Shown here: in pieces, positions 45,013-54,071 of the stretch | How positions within the stretch are numbered: position 1 is the stretch's first letter | How the letters are laid out: the number at the start of each line of letters is the position of its first letter | Assembly (NCBI RefSeq): GCF_023061185.1 | Contig: NZ_JAKGAK010000003.1 | Location: 124,001-188,000, forward strand | Reading direction: 5' to 3' | Length of the DNA: 64,000 nt | Origin: Chromohalobacter beijerinckii | GTDB taxonomy: Bacteria; Pseudomonadota; Gammaproteobacteria; Pseudomonadales; Halomonadaceae | The notes under the pieces: model-generated | Seen by the model: the letters and a program-made list of their open reading frames with translations, nothing else | Databases searched by the model: none | What the model was told of the DNA's origin: nothing | Translations under genes and position numbers: made by a program

Positions 45013-45271
45013 GATGCGCCTCCACTAAGGCCTTGAGCGCATTGAGGCTCGCGAAGTGTTGGCGGGTCTCCTCGGCTTCCGAATCGAGTTTGATCCCGTA
45101 GTGCTTTTGCAGCATGAGACCGATTTCCAGGGCGTCGATGGAGTCCAGCCCCAGTCCTTCCTCGAACAGGGGCGCCTCGGGGTCGATATCCTCGGGCGTA
45201 ATATCCTCGAGTTCCAGGGTTTTGATGATCATGCGCTTCAGTTCAAGCGACAGGTCGAGGGTTTCGCTCAT
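45002..45271 (-). CDS. apeE: Acyl carrier protein ApeE
   Basis: The 89-residue carrier has the attachment serine in LGLDSIDALEIGLMLQKHYG. It overlaps the acyltransferase gene by 29 bases and apeF by 11. No phosphopantetheinyl transferase gene is in the window, so activation must come from elsewhere. Confidence 0.88.
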   Translation of the reverse strand: MSETLDLSLELKRMIIKTLELEDITPEDIDPEAPLFEEGLGLDSIDALEIGLMLQKHYGIKLDSEAEETRQHFASLNALKALVEAHRDH

Positions 45272-46193
45272 GTCTTCGTTGTTCCAGTTCCTGGTTGAAA
45301 TAATCGCTTAGCTGGTGCGTCAGCCGCCTTGCGGTCTGCGCCATCGGTTGTTGTTTGTCGGTGGGCAGCGGTATGTCGTCGAGCACGTGCAGCTCGATTT
45401 CCACCTTGCGTGCCGGCACATGGTACCAGGGGTGCTCCTTGCTTAGCGTCGGCGGCGCACAGAGGATGAGCACCGGCGTGATCGGTGTGCCGATACGCAG
45501 CGCGATATTGGCACCGCCCCGGCGGAATTTGATCGGCCGCTGCGGTGTCGTGCGGGTGCCTTCGGGAAAGAGGATCAACGAATGGCCCTGGGCCAGGCTG
45601 TGTCCAGCGGCTTCCAGGACGTCCTGGGGATCCTGGTTGGTGATATAGCCGGCGGCACGGACCGGGCCACGCGTGAAAGGGTTGGTGGCCAATTTGCCTT
45701 TCACCACGCAGTCGGCATTCGGGGTGTAGGCCAGCAGGAAGATAACGTCGATCAGCGACGGGTGATTGGCGAGTATCAACTGCCCTGGGCGCTTGAGCCG
45801 GGAGACATGGGACAAGCGGTATTCGAGCACGCCGAGTCCACGCATGAGCATGAGAAAACCACGGAACGAGAACGCGATCAACCGCCGTGCCGTGTGCTGG
45901 CGCTTGCGTGGTTCCCTGTAGAGCACGTTCAGCATCGGAGCGGCCAGCAGGCCGATGACGAGTCCGCCACAACCAAAAAGGGTAAAGGAAAACAGGGTGC
46001 CCAGCGCCCGCCAGCCGCGATTCAGGTGGCGCGATATCCATGTCCGCGCAGGCGAATTGCTGTGTCGCAGGGTACTCGAAGACACCTCTGGCGTTACGGG
46101 AGGTTCCGTCGCCCCGGCGTCTGGCGCCTGGCGATGGTGTGCCGTCCACCGCGTCCCGCTCGCCGATGGATTCTGGGTTTCTTTTACTGACAC
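45243..46193 (-). CDS. apeD: Lysophospholipid/1-acylglycerol-phosphate-type acyltransferase
   Basis: The 316-residue membrane protein has a disordered N-terminal 50 residues, a hydrophobic hairpin (FSFTLFGCGGLVIGLLAAPM) and a PlsC-type domain with the HX4D motif in NHPSLIDV and FPEGTRTTPQ for substrate binding. It should acylate a lipid intermediate for anchoring the polyene. It overlaps the chain-length-factor gene by 10 bases. Confidence 0.83.
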   Translation of the reverse strand: MSVKETQNPSASGTRWTAHHRQAPDAGATEPPVTPEVSSSTLRHSNSPARTWISRHLNRGWRALGTLFSFTLFGCGGLVIGLLAAPMLNVLYREPRKRQHTARRLIAFSFRGFLMLMRGLGVLEYRLSHVSRLKRPGQLILANHPSLIDVIFLLAYTPNADCVVKGKLATNPFTRGPVRAAGYITNQDPQDVLEAAGHSLAQGHSLILFPEGTRTTPQRPIKFRRGGANIALRIGTPITPVLILCAPPTLSKEHPWYHVPARKVEIELHVLDDIPLPTDKQQPMAQTARRLTHQLSDYFNQELEQRRHERNPRPVA

Positions 46194-46873
46194 GCGTTGC
46201 CTCGCTCCAAGCGCTGCTGGTCGTCAAGGTCATTCAGCCAGGCGATGACATCGAGTGGCGTGGGTTGCGCGTTATCGCCGAACAAAAGGGAAAGCGTATG
46301 GGCAAACGGCCTATCGGCGATGCTCTGGTCTGGCGAGGCAGCAAGACGCATGCCCACGACACAGGGTGCCGCAGGGTGCGACGTCAAACCCTGATAGGCC
46401 TCGGGTAGCGCTGATTCCGAAAATACGGCGATCACCGCGGGATAACCTTCGGCAAGATAGCCCAATGCCTCGTCGAACAGAGCATCCAGCTCGTCGCCGC
46501 AAGCGGCCAGTGCCTGTAGTGGTTGCCGGTGATCGCGGGCAATGGCATGCAGGCCTAGCACAGCATTGTGTACCGACATAGAAAATCGACCGGGGGATAA
46601 GGGGTTGCCGTCGTTCAGCTCGGTGAGCAACCCCCAGGTGAGCGACGTGTTGCCATGGCGGGAGGCATGTACGATCGGACAGGCCGCTTCCGGATCCAGG
46701 CGCCGCAGGATCTGGCAGGTGGCGCGACCAGCTTGGTCGAGGCGTCGCCGCAACAGTGGCGGTAGCGGTTCGAGGTCGGACAAAGAGGCGATGTCATGAC
46801 GCTCGTCCCCGGCGCAGCTAACAGGGGCCGCGCTCCACGCATACCAACTTTCTATCTGTAAGCTCGAAGACAT
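46184..46873 (-). CDS. apeC: Aryl polyene ketosynthase-like chain-length factor
   Basis: The 229-residue protein resembles half of a ketosynthase but lacks the active-site cysteine; the diagnostic stretch is SMSVHNAVLGLHAIARDH, followed by QALAACGDELDALFDEALGY. Such proteins form a heterodimer with the ApeO synthase and set chain length. It is the first gene of the leftward cluster. No Shine-Dalgarno is visible; a perfect palindrome occupies that place. Confidence 0.8.
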   Translation of the reverse strand: MSSSLQIESWYAWSAAPVSCAGDERHDIASLSDLEPLPPLLRRRLDQAGRATCQILRRLDPEAACPIVHASRHGNTSLTWGLLTELNDGNPLSPGRFSMSVHNAVLGLHAIARDHRQPLQALAACGDELDALFDEALGYLAEGYPAVIAVFSESALPEAYQGLTSHPAAPCVVGMRLAASPDQSIADRPFAHTLSLLFGDNAQPTPLDVIAWLNDLDDQQRLERGNACQ

Positions 46874-46877
46874 CGCG

Positions 46878-46889
46878 TTATCCGGATAA
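46878..46889. promoter_or_regulatory. 12-bp palindrome at the start of the aryl polyene operon
   Basis: TTATCCGGATAA is self-complementary and lies five bases before the apeC start codon, where the ribosome site is expected. It may be a regulator site or a restriction-like coincidence. Confidence 0.35.
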
Positions 46890-47267
46890 TGCGGGCCAGA
46901 ATACTAACGGAATCCGCTCCCGTTGCCCAAGGTTCGCTGACTTTTCAGACAACACCTACATGCTGTGAAAGAAATCTAATGCCAGGAAAAACCTATCGGC
47001 AATGGGAGGAGATTCTTTAACTCGATATAACCAAGGCCGATGGGGCGCGTTGGCGTCCCGGTTCGGTCTCACTGTCGACGGGTAACGGTTATTGAGTGGC
47101 TACCTCTACTGGGCATAGCTTACTGGCTAGCATGCTGGCTGCCAATCTGGAGAGGAATACCCATGCGCGAGGTGATTGTGACGCAGAGCGGCCATCATTG
47201 GTGTCATGAAATGCGATGGGTGATGGCTACTGTCTCGGGGCGCCGACATGGGAGTTGTGGCGCACGC
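46890..47267. other. Intergenic region upstream of the aryl polyene operon
   Basis: No supportable gene; must contain the operon promoter, read leftwards. A rightward reading frame crossing this region runs through a terminator and has no similarity. Confidence 0.4.
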
Positions 47268-47294
47268 AAAAAAAGACCGTCCTGGCGGACGGTC
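47268..47294 (-). terminator. Intrinsic terminator reading leftwards
   Basis: On the minus strand GACCGTCC-GCCA-GGACGGTC is followed by seven T. It lies 190 bases beyond the KGG-protein gene, ending that transcript before the aryl polyene promoter region. Confidence 0.85.
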
Positions 47295-47486
47295 CGGCCT
47301 GAGGCCAAACCCGCATGTGCGGGCGCAGGGAAACGGCGCTTGGCGCTGATGTGCAACGCGAGTGGTATGTGCTGTTAGGTGTCAGTCTATGTCAGCGCCA
47401 TGTAGCTGGCTGTCAGACATGGTGGCGAAAGGCGTAGGCAATGCCCGCGGGGCGGCGCAAGCGACTGGCCATGCACTGGGTGATCG

Positions 47487-47784
47487 TTACGAGGCATGGG
47501 ATGAGCGTTGGCGCCCACCCTTACGGCCCGCCTCACGAGCGCGGTTGGTGTCTTGCTTGAAGTTGCCCGGGCTCTGCCGGCCACCCTTGCGTCCCGCTTC
47601 GGCGGCGCGCCCAGGGTCGTTCTTGAAGTTGGTGGGGCTGGCCTGGCCGCCCTTGCGTCCAGCTTCGGCGGCGCGTCCGGGGTCATTGGCAAAATTGCTG
47701 GTGCTGCGTTTTGGCGTTGAAGAAGGCGATGCTGGGGGGCGGTGTCTCTTCGTCCTTGATCAGCGGGCGTGGCGGTGTGGTCAT
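47487..47784 (-). pseudogene. KGG-repeat stress-induced protein with an apparent one-base frameshift
   Basis: From ATG 47784 (GAAGG upstream) the frame reads MTTPPRPLIKDEETPPPS then IAFFNAKTQ and stops shortly after. In the next frame the protein continues as STSNFANDPGRAAEAGRKGG, then two more units SPTNFKNDPGRAAEAGRKGG and SPGNFKQDTNRAREAGRKGG, ending QRSSHAS and TAA at 47489-47487. Removing one A from the AAAA run in the codons for NAK joins both parts into one frame of about 98 residues with three KGG repeats. Such proteins are hydrophilic stress proteins (GsiB/con-10 type). Confidence 0.72.
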
Positions 47785-47944
47785 GTGAACCTTCGTCAAT
47801 GGAACACGTTAGCGACACGAGACCAGGCAATTAGCCGGGTCACTGGCGATGTTTCCCCCTCCATGGGGCGGCACATCGTCTCCAGACATTAGCAGGTTCA
47901 CGTGCAACACAGCGCAGCAAAACGTAATCTTCTGCGGTGTTTTC

Positions 47945-48265
47945 TTATCGCCATCCACTGGCGATCACGCCCATCCCGGCAAGCGCGAGGCCGGCGCCGA
48001 TCCAGTCGGTTGGTTGCAGCGGTTCGCCATCGACCGCCCACAGCCAGCCCAAGGCACAGACCACATAGACGCCACCGTAGGCGGCATAGATACGCCCGCT
48101 GGCGGCGGGGTGCAGCGTCAAGAGCCATGCAAATAGCGCCAGGCTGGCGGCCGCCGGGATTAGCAGCCAGGGCGAGCCTTGCTGGCGCAGCCACAGCCAG
48201 GGTAGATAGCAGCCGACGATTTCCGCCAGAGCGGTGGCGATGAACAGCAGCGTCGTGATCAGCAT
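47945..48265 (-). CDS. YnfA/UPF0060-family membrane protein
   Basis: The 106-residue protein has four transmembrane segments and the UPF0060 pattern [19 protein letters not shown], then [20 protein letters not shown] and a final [11 protein letters not shown]. The family is distantly related to small multidrug-resistance exporters. It overlaps the end of the permease gene by seven bases, so it belongs to the ABC transporter transcription unit. Confidence 0.85.
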   Translation of the reverse strand: MLITTLLFIATALAEIVGCYLPWLWLRQQGSPWLLIPAAASLALFAWLLTLHPAASGRIYAAYGGVYVVCALGWLWAVDGEPLQPTDWIGAGLALAGMGVIASGWR

Positions 48266-49785
48266 GTGGCTTCCCCCGTGGACCGGTCGTGTTCGCCTAT
48301 GGTGTCGGCGATTTCGCGCGGCCGGTAGCGGCGCGCCAAGGCGTCGACGGCGATGTTCAGGCCGGCGGTGACCAGCAGCAGGAAGAATGCCTGATCGAAC
48401 ATCAGATAAGCGAAGCTGGAGTCGATGTGAAAGCCCAACGTGGCGATGCCGAGCATGCCCAACAGTGCGGTTTCACGAATGATCGTCTCGGCGCGGTAGA
48501 AAAGCAGCGCCAGCAAGCCGCCATAGAGGCGTGGCAGTAACTCGTAGGTATAACGGGCAGATGCCGGCAGTGCGTGGCTGCCCGGCACGATGGCATCGGC
48601 ATGCCGCGCCACCAGGAAAGCGATCAGTGCGCCGTTATGTAACGACAACGCCAGCCAGGCGGGCAGCATCGAGGGGCCGAGCATCAACAGGAAGATGAAC
48701 GCCAGCATCAATTCCGGTGTCGAGCGCATCAGGATCAAGACGCCTTTGCCTGCCATGCGGGTCGGACGGTTGCCGAAATGGCGGCAGGCCAATGGCCACA
48801 GCAGCAAGGCCACCACCAGGCTACCGGCGGTGCCCATCAGCCCCAGTAGCAGGGTGTTGCCGATGGCGGGCAGTAGGTCGGGGATTTCGCCGAACCATTG
48901 CCAAAGCCCTGCCAGATCACCGTCGAGCAGGGGTTTCGGCCATAGGTCGACACTCATGAATCGCCACAGCAGCGCGCCGTCGATGTCCGGCCATGGCCCC
49001 AGCAGGAACAGGCTGCCCAGCGCGACCCACGGCAGCAGGCGGCGGTGTCCCCATAGATGCAGCGAGGCGATCATGAGATAGAACACCCACAGCAAGGCAC
49101 CGGCCTCGGCGTAGCGCCCCTCGCGGAAGGCGCTCTCCAGATGGAAACCTAGCGTCGGTAGACCCACGAAGCCCAGCAGTACGCTCGAGCGCATGGCGCA
49201 TTCGAAGCGATAGCGGGTATAGCTCGATAGCCTCGCCCAGACCATGGGCAGTTCGGCATACACGAAACGCGAGAAGCGGCCCACGCCCTCAGGAAGGGCA
49301 TCGACCGGTGCACGCGGCGTGAGCTCGAGGATCTCGGCGTAGACCTTGGCGAAGATGCCGGCGTAGGGAATCGTCAGAGCGGCGATGGCGGTGACGGCGG
49401 AAAGGCCGAAGACTTGCAGCAGAAGTAGCGCCCAAAATAGCTCGTGAATGGCGCGTACGAACGCACAACTCCCGCGTAGCAGGCGCGAACGTGGGAAGAG
49501 CAAGGCCAGCGGGAAGCCCAGTACCACGCCGAGAAGCGTTCCCCACAGCGCGAAACCGATGGTCAGGGCGATGGCATGGGGCAGCGATTGGGTCGCCAGG
49601 ATGTCGGGGCGCAGCAGGCCGGAGATCATGCGTCCCAGCTCGGCCCAAGGATCGTGGGTGGTGATCGCCAGGTCGGCGAATGGCAGCAATACCAGACACA
49701 GCGCAATCAGCCCCAGCGAGCGCCGGGCAAGGCGCAAATTGAGGGAGTCACCGGCGAGCAGACCTGGCGCACGTTCGGCACTCAT
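48259..49785 (-). CDS. PhnE-type ABC transporter permease, double-length (two permease domains in one chain)
   Basis: The 508-residue membrane protein contains two consecutive PhnE-like permease domains, about residues 55-240 ([40 protein letters not shown]) and 300-480 ([40 protein letters not shown]). Each has the coupling-loop glycine-rich helix, so one chain can make the whole channel. It overlaps the ATPase gene by four bases and the ynfA gene by seven. The import substrate is of the phosphonate/phosphite/selenate type by family. Confidence 0.82.
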   Translation of the reverse strand: MSAERAPGLLAGDSLNLRLARRSLGLIALCLVLLPFADLAITTHDPWAELGRMISGLLRPDILATQSLPHAIALTIGFALWGTLLGVVLGFPLALLFPRSRLLRGSCAFVRAIHELFWALLLLQVFGLSAVTAIAALTIPYAGIFAKVYAEILELTPRAPVDALPEGVGRFSRFVYAELPMVWARLSSYTRYRFECAMRSSVLLGFVGLPTLGFHLESAFREGRYAEAGALLWVFYLMIASLHLWGHRRLLPWVALGSLFLLGPWPDIDGALLWRFMSVDLWPKPLLDGDLAGLWQWFGEIPDLLPAIGNTLLLGLMGTAGSLVVALLLWPLACRHFGNRPTRMAGKGVLILMRSTPELMLAFIFLLMLGPSMLPAWLALSLHNGALIAFLVARHADAIVPGSHALPASARYTYELLPRLYGGLLALLFYRAETIIRETALLGMLGIATLGFHIDSSFAYLMFDQAFFLLLVTAGLNIAVDALARRYRPREIADTIGEHDRSTGEATC

Positions 49786-50480
49786 GCCGGCTCCGGTGAG
49801 GCATCAGGCGAGTGGGCGTCAGGATAGAGCGTGTCGAGATCTTCAAGCGTCAACTCGCGCGCTGGCGCATCGAGTATCAGTTGGCCGTCGCGCAGGCCCC
49901 ATACGCGGTCGAAATGCGTCAACGCGAGTTCACGCTGATGCAGGGCGATCACGCAGGTCGCGTGTTGACGCTGGATCATATTAAGCAGGCGGCGTGCCTG
50001 GTGCGGGTCGATGCTGGCGACCGGCTCGTCGCCGAGAAATACCTCGCGCGCCTGATAGAGCGTCCGGGCGATGGCCACGCGCTGGCGTTGACCACCGGAG
50101 AGCTGTGCCACAGGACGTTTGAGAAGTCCTTCGAGGCCCAGTTCTCTGCATAGCGCTTGAATGTCGCGCCAGGCGTCGCGTCGCGGGCGCAGCAGATTGA
50201 CGAGGTTGGCGAGCGCAGAGTGGCGCTCCAGGCGGCCCATGTAGATGTTGTGATAGACCGACAGCGGCGGCACCAAGCCGTGCTCTTGTGGGCACCAGGC
50301 CGCGCGCTGCCCGAGGCGCCGGCGCAAGGCGGCCAACAGGGTCGATTTACCCACCCCGCTGGGACCGAGCAGGGCCACGCGTTCGCCGGCCCGAAGTTCT
50401 AGTGTGAGATCGGCGAGGACGGTATGGCGTGCATGGCCCAGCGCCTCGCCGTCGAAGCGAACGAGTTCCTCCACACTCAA
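49782..50480 (-). CDS. PhnC-type ABC transporter ATP-binding protein
   Basis: The 232-residue ATPase has Walker A GPSGVGKSTLLAAL, a Q-loop, signature [15 protein letters not shown] and Walker B VFLGDEPVASID. The FQ...QEHGLVPPLSVYHNIYMGRL region with NLVNLLRP is close to PhnC proteins. ATGA overlaps join it to the binding protein and permease genes. Confidence 0.85.
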   Translation of the reverse strand: MSVEELVRFDGEALGHARHTVLADLTLELRAGERVALLGPSGVGKSTLLAALRRRLGQRAAWCPQEHGLVPPLSVYHNIYMGRLERHSALANLVNLLRPRRDAWRDIQALCRELGLEGLLKRPVAQLSGGQRQRVAIARTLYQAREVFLGDEPVASIDPHQARRLLNMIQRQHATCVIALHQRELALTHFDRVWGLRDGQLILDAPARELTLEDLDTLYPDAHSPDASPEPA

Positions 50481-51328
50481 CGCAGCAGGCCTAGTTTCTC
50501 GCCGACGTCTTCGATGGGTTGATAGTCATCGTTGTCGGCGGGAATGAAGCCTTGACGGGGGAAGCTCTCGAGCAGCTCGGGATCGTGCATATCGAGCAAC
50601 GCCTTGCGCACCTTCCCGGTAAAGCCGTCGCCATAGCGGTCGTCAACGTCCCCACGTATGGTCCATTGATAGTCGGGGTAGGTCGGTGTTTTCCAGATTA
50701 CATCGACCTTGTCGGTATCCACGCGTCCATCGGCCACGGCGGCGTCCCAGACCTTGAAGTTGACCGCGCCGAGGTCGTACGCACCCGATTCGACCAAGGC
50801 AATAGTGCGGGAGTGGTCGCCGGAAAAGCCGACGCGCGAGAACAGCGACTTGGGTGGCGCTCCGAACTGTTCGCGAATGAAGTACTCGGGCATGAGCCGC
50901 CCGGAGGTGGAGGTCTTGGCGCCGAAGGTGAACGACTTGCCCTGCACGTTCTTGGGCAAGTCATCGCCCTGCGTGTCGACATCGCTGTCATGGTTGGCGA
51001 TGAAGTAGGTGCGGAACTCGGCGTCTTCCTGGCCTTGGGCTAGGGCGCGAGAGTTGGGCACCAGGCGGCGCGCCTGCACGCCAGTCAGTCCGCCGAACCA
51101 GGCCAGTTGCACCTGGCCGTTGCGGAAGGCCGAGACGGCAGCGCTATAGGATTTGACCGGCACGTACTCGACTGCCACGCCCAGTTGATCCTCGAGGTAA
51201 TTGGCGACCTTGTCGAAGCGCTCCTCGAGCCGCGACTGGTCTTCGTCGGGGATGGCCGTGAAACGAAACGTTTCCGCCGTGGCGGCTGTGCTGACGAGAA
51301 TCAACAGGCAGGCGACGAGCCAGCGCAT
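50477..51328 (-). CDS. PhnD-type periplasmic binding protein (phosphonate/selenate-like)
   Basis: The 283-residue protein has a short signal peptide (MRWLVACLLILVSTAATA) and the PhnD fold, with FTAIPDEDQSRLEERFDKVA, VEYVPVKSYSAAVSAFRNGQ and the anion-binding TFGAKTSTSGRLMPEYF. It most resembles the subgroup labelled putative selenate-binding, so phosphonate is not the only candidate. ATG 51328 was chosen because AAGGAG lies seven bases before it; ATG 51334 would be too close. It is the first gene of the operon. Confidence 0.82.
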   Translation of the reverse strand: MRWLVACLLILVSTAATAETFRFTAIPDEDQSRLEERFDKVANYLEDQLGVAVEYVPVKSYSAAVSAFRNGQVQLAWFGGLTGVQARRLVPNSRALAQGQEDAEFRTYFIANHDSDVDTQGDDLPKNVQGKSFTFGAKTSTSGRLMPEYFIREQFGAPPKSLFSRVGFSGDHSRTIALVESGAYDLGAVNFKVWDAAVADGRVDTDKVDVIWKTPTYPDYQWTIRGDVDDRYGDGFTGKVRKALLDMHDPELLESFPRQGFIPADNDDYQPIEDVGEKLGLLR

Positions 51329-51437
51329 GGGCATACTCCTTGGAAGAAAAGCCATTTAATAAAAACGGCTCAATGAGAGCGGTGAGACGCTCATTGTCGT
51401 GACTGCGCGTTGCGGCGGCAAGCGTACTCCACGACGC

Positions 51438-52295
51438 TCAGTCGTGGAGCGGAAATCGCGTGGCTTGCAGGCTGTCCTTTATCTTCTTGAGGTGCGGCAG
51501 GAAGTCTTCGCCGCGACGCAGCGTGACGCCCGTCGCCAGTACATCGATCAAGGCCAAGTGGATCATGCGCGAGGTCATCGGCATGTAAACATCGGTGTCT
51601 TCCGGGGTGATGACCTCGAGTGTTTCGGTACACTCGTGGGCGAGTGGCGATTCGGGGGCGGTGATGCCGAGCACGATGGCGCCATTGTCACGTGCCACGC
51701 GGGCGATCTCGACCAGCTCGCGGGTGCGGCCGGTGTAGGACACGATGACGATGACGTCGCCGGTGTGTGTGGCGGCGGCGACCATGCGTTGCATCAGCAC
51801 GTCTTCGTAGGCGGTGACGGGCAGGTTGAAGCGAAAGAACTTGTGCTGCGCGTCCTGGGCCACGGGGCCCGAGGCGCCGAGGCCGAAGAAGCTGATCTGC
51901 TTGGCCTGGATCAGATAATCGACGGCACGCTCGACACGCTGGGCGTCGAGCGCGCGGCGGGCGTCGTCGAGGGCAGCAATGGTGGCACCGAAGATCTTGT
52001 CGCCATAACTCGCGGCGCCATCGTCACGCTCCACGCTGCGGCTGACATAGGGCGTGCCGCCGGCTAGGCTTTGGGCCAGCTTGATCTTGAAGTCGGGATA
52101 CCCCTTGGCGTCGAAATTACGGCAGAAGCGATTGACCGTTGGTTCGCTGACCGCTGCCGCCTGCGCCAGCGTTGCGATGCTCATGCCAGTGGCGGCGGCC
52201 GGGTCGTGAAGAATCACGTCGGCCACTTTGCGTTCGGAACGATTGAGTTCCTCCAAACGGGAACGGATACGGTCGATCAGATCGAAGGCTGGCAT
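51438..52295 (-). CDS. hexR: HexR, RpiR-family regulator of central sugar metabolism
   Basis: The 285-residue protein has an RpiR helix-turn-helix (residues 1-77: [16 protein letters not shown], then [20 protein letters not shown]) and a SIS sugar-phosphate domain ([40 protein letters not shown]). HexR proteins repress zwf, eda and related genes and respond to 2-keto-3-deoxy-6-phosphogluconate. It lies divergently next to zwf-pgl-eda, the arrangement found in pseudomonads and halomonads. Confidence 0.9.
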   Translation of the reverse strand: MPAFDLIDRIRSRLEELNRSERKVADVILHDPAAATGMSIATLAQAAAVSEPTVNRFCRNFDAKGYPDFKIKLAQSLAGGTPYVSRSVERDDGAASYGDKIFGATIAALDDARRALDAQRVERAVDYLIQAKQISFFGLGASGPVAQDAQHKFFRFNLPVTAYEDVLMQRMVAAATHTGDVIVIVSYTGRTRELVEIARVARDNGAIVLGITAPESPLAHECTETLEVITPEDTDVYMPMTSRMIHLALIDVLATGVTLRRGEDFLPHLKKIKDSLQATRFPLHD

Positions 52296-52330
52296 GCGTA
52301 ATGGGAGTCTCTGTCTGCCAAGGGTGTCGA

Positions 52331-52410
52331 ATTAACTACGTTGTCACGTAACCACATTTTCCAGTAGCTACTTTTTCAAGTGACTACGTTTTCAAGTAAC
52401 TACGTTGTGT
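52331..52410. repeat. Five tandem 16-bp direct repeats in the hexR-zwf gap
   Basis: Five copies follow each other with exact 16-base spacing: ATTAACTACGTTGTCA, CGTAACCACATTTTCC, AGTAGCTACTTTTTCA, AGTGACTACGTTTTCA, AGTAACTACGTTGTGT. The consensus is AGTAACTACGTTTTCA. They lie between hexR and the zwf promoter, much more AT-rich than the genes. Confidence 0.85.
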
Positions 52411-52489
52411 TAGATAAGGCATCCTAGCGTGGTGGCGCAGGGTCGCCAAGCCAAGTCGTTCGTGGGTGAGATCGAATGCGTGCCGCAAT

Positions 52490-52508
52490 GGTAGTAAATT
52501 TACATAAT
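52490..52508 (+). promoter_or_regulatory. HexR-like operator overlapping the zwf -10 box
   Basis: GGTAGTAAATTTACA (52490-52504) matches the palindromic TGTARTNNNNTTACA form reported for HexR sites at nearly every conserved position, and its right half runs into CATAAT (52503-52508), a good -10 hexamer. A repressor bound here would block zwf transcription. The -35 region is weak. Confidence 0.55.
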
Positions 52509-52530
52509 ATATTTGCCGAGGAGCCCTGAT

Positions 52531-52581
52531 ATGGCTTATTTTATAGGTAAGTTAACCAGATTTTTGGGGGCCGCGTCATGA
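52531..52581 (+). CDS. 16-residue leader peptide translationally coupled to zwf
   Basis: ATG 52531 has the perfect Shine-Dalgarno GAGGAG at seven bases. The frame encodes [16 protein letters not shown] and stops at TGA 52579-52581, which overlaps the zwf start (ATGA). zwf itself has only GGGGG at 52566-52570, inside this leader, so ribosomes finishing the leader would restart at zwf. No attenuator hairpin was recognised. Confidence 0.5.
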   Translation: MAYFIGKLTRFLGAAS

Positions 52582-54053
52582 GTCGAGATATCACGCCCGA
52601 TGTCGATCTGGCCCTTTTCGGGGCGCTTGGCGATTTGGCGCTGCGCAAATTGTATCCGGCATTGTACCACTTGGATCGCGAAGGGTTGCTTGGCGATACC
52701 ACGCGTATCCTGGGGCTGGCGCGCCAGGAGCGCGATGTCGATAGTTTCCGCACCAACGTCAAGGAAGCCCTTAACAAGCGGCTCAAGCCCAACGAGCTGG
52801 AAAAAGCCTGTCTCGAGCGGTTCCTGGCGCGTCTCGATTACCAGCAACTCGACTTTGCCACCGTCGAGGGATATGACGCCATTCGCGATTGGCATGACGC
52901 CACCGCGCGCCCCATGGTGGTGTATCTAGCGGTACCGGCCAGCATTTACGGCGATATCTGCGCCAATCTGCATGCCAGTGGCAGCCTTGATGACGAGACT
53001 CGCGTGGTGGTCGAAAAGCCCATTGGCTACGATCTCGAATCCTCTATTCAGATCAACGATGCCATCGGCGATGTGTTCCCCGAATCGCGCATTTATCGCA
53101 TGGATCACTACTTGGGCAAGGAGACGGTCCAGAACCTGATCGCGCTGCGCTTTGCCAATCCCTTGTTCGGCAATCAGTGGAACCAGAACCAGATTTCGCA
53201 TGTGGAAATCACCGTGGCCGAGAAGGTGGGCATCGAAGGCCGCTGGGGATATTTCGACGAGGCCGGGCAGTTGCGCGACATGGTCCAGAACCACTTGTTG
53301 CAGCTGCTGTGTCTGATCGCCATGGATCCGCCGTCGAATCTCGATGCCGACGCCATTCGTGACGAGAAGGTCAAGGTACTCAAGGCGCTCAAGCCCTTGG
53401 TAGGCGAAGAGCTGTCGCGCAACGTGGTCCGCGGCCAATACATCGGCGGTTCCGTCGACGGCGAGAGTGTACCGGGTTACCTCGAAGAGGAAGGTGCCAA
53501 CACCGCGAGCCATACCGAGACTTTCGTGGCCATGAAGCTCGAGGTTGCCAACTGGCGCTGGGCGGGGGTGCCGTTCTATTTGCGTACCGGCAAGCGCATG
53601 CCGGAAAAGATGTCGCAGATCGTTATCCACTTTCGCCAGCAGCCGCACTACATCTTCGATCCCGACCAGCGTGGACTCGCGGCCAACAAGCTCGTCATCC
53701 GCTTGCAGCCGGAGGAAGGCATCGCGCTGCAGGTATTGACCAAGGACAGCGGGCTCGACAAGGGCATGCGCCTGAGGCCCGGGCCGCTGCACCTGGATTT
53801 CAATCACGCCTTCCCCAAGACGCGGATTCCCGATGCCTACGAGCGCTTGTTGCTCGAGGTGATGAAAGGCCAGCAATACCTGTTCGTGCGTCGCGACGAG
53901 GTGGAGTATGCCTGGAAGTGGGTGGATCAGCTGATCGCCGGCTGGGAGGCGCGGGACATGCCGCCGCGTCGTTATCCGGCTGGCTCATGGGGGCCCGTGG
54001 CGTCGATCGCCATGATTACCCAAGACGGTCGCTCCTGGTATGAAGACTATTGA
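52578..54053 (+). CDS. zwf: Glucose-6-phosphate dehydrogenase
   Basis: The 491-residue enzyme has the N-terminal NADP-binding [16 protein letters not shown] (the family form is GxxGDLA), [12 protein letters not shown], and the substrate/catalytic signature [14 protein letters not shown] with the DHYLGK core. Length matches bacterial Zwf. It oxidises glucose-6-phosphate to 6-phosphogluconolactone (EC 1.1.1.49), feeding the Entner-Doudoroff path with pgl and eda directly downstream (18-33 base gaps). Confidence 0.95.
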   Translation: MSRDITPDVDLALFGALGDLALRKLYPALYHLDREGLLGDTTRILGLARQERDVDSFRTNVKEALNKRLKPNELEKACLERFLARLDYQQLDFATVEGYDAIRDWHDATARPMVVYLAVPASIYGDICANLHASGSLDDETRVVVEKPIGYDLESSIQINDAIGDVFPESRIYRMDHYLGKETVQNLIALRFANPLFGNQWNQNQISHVEITVAEKVGIEGRWGYFDEAGQLRDMVQNHLLQLLCLIAMDPPSNLDADAIRDEKVKVLKALKPLVGEELSRNVVRGQYIGGSVDGESVPGYLEEEGANTASHTETFVAMKLEVANWRWAGVPFYLRTGKRMPEKMSQIVIHFRQQPHYIFDPDQRGLAANKLVIRLQPEEGIALQVLTKDSGLDKGMRLRPGPLHLDFNHAFPKTRIPDAYERLLLEVMKGQQYLFVRRDEVEYAWKWVDQLIAGWEARDMPPRRYPAGSWGPVASIAMITQDGRSWYEDY

Positions 54054-54071
54054 TTGGATAGGCAACCGATT

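Noticed and set aside
47040-47892. Two rightward frames across the gap and the KGG gene
   Set aside because: They run through a terminator or lie opposite the KGG repeats, whose minus-strand translation is clearly the meaningful one.
52926-53876. 316-codon frame antisense to zwf
   Set aside because: Mirror of a clearly real gene; composition of the translation is typical of a shadow frame.
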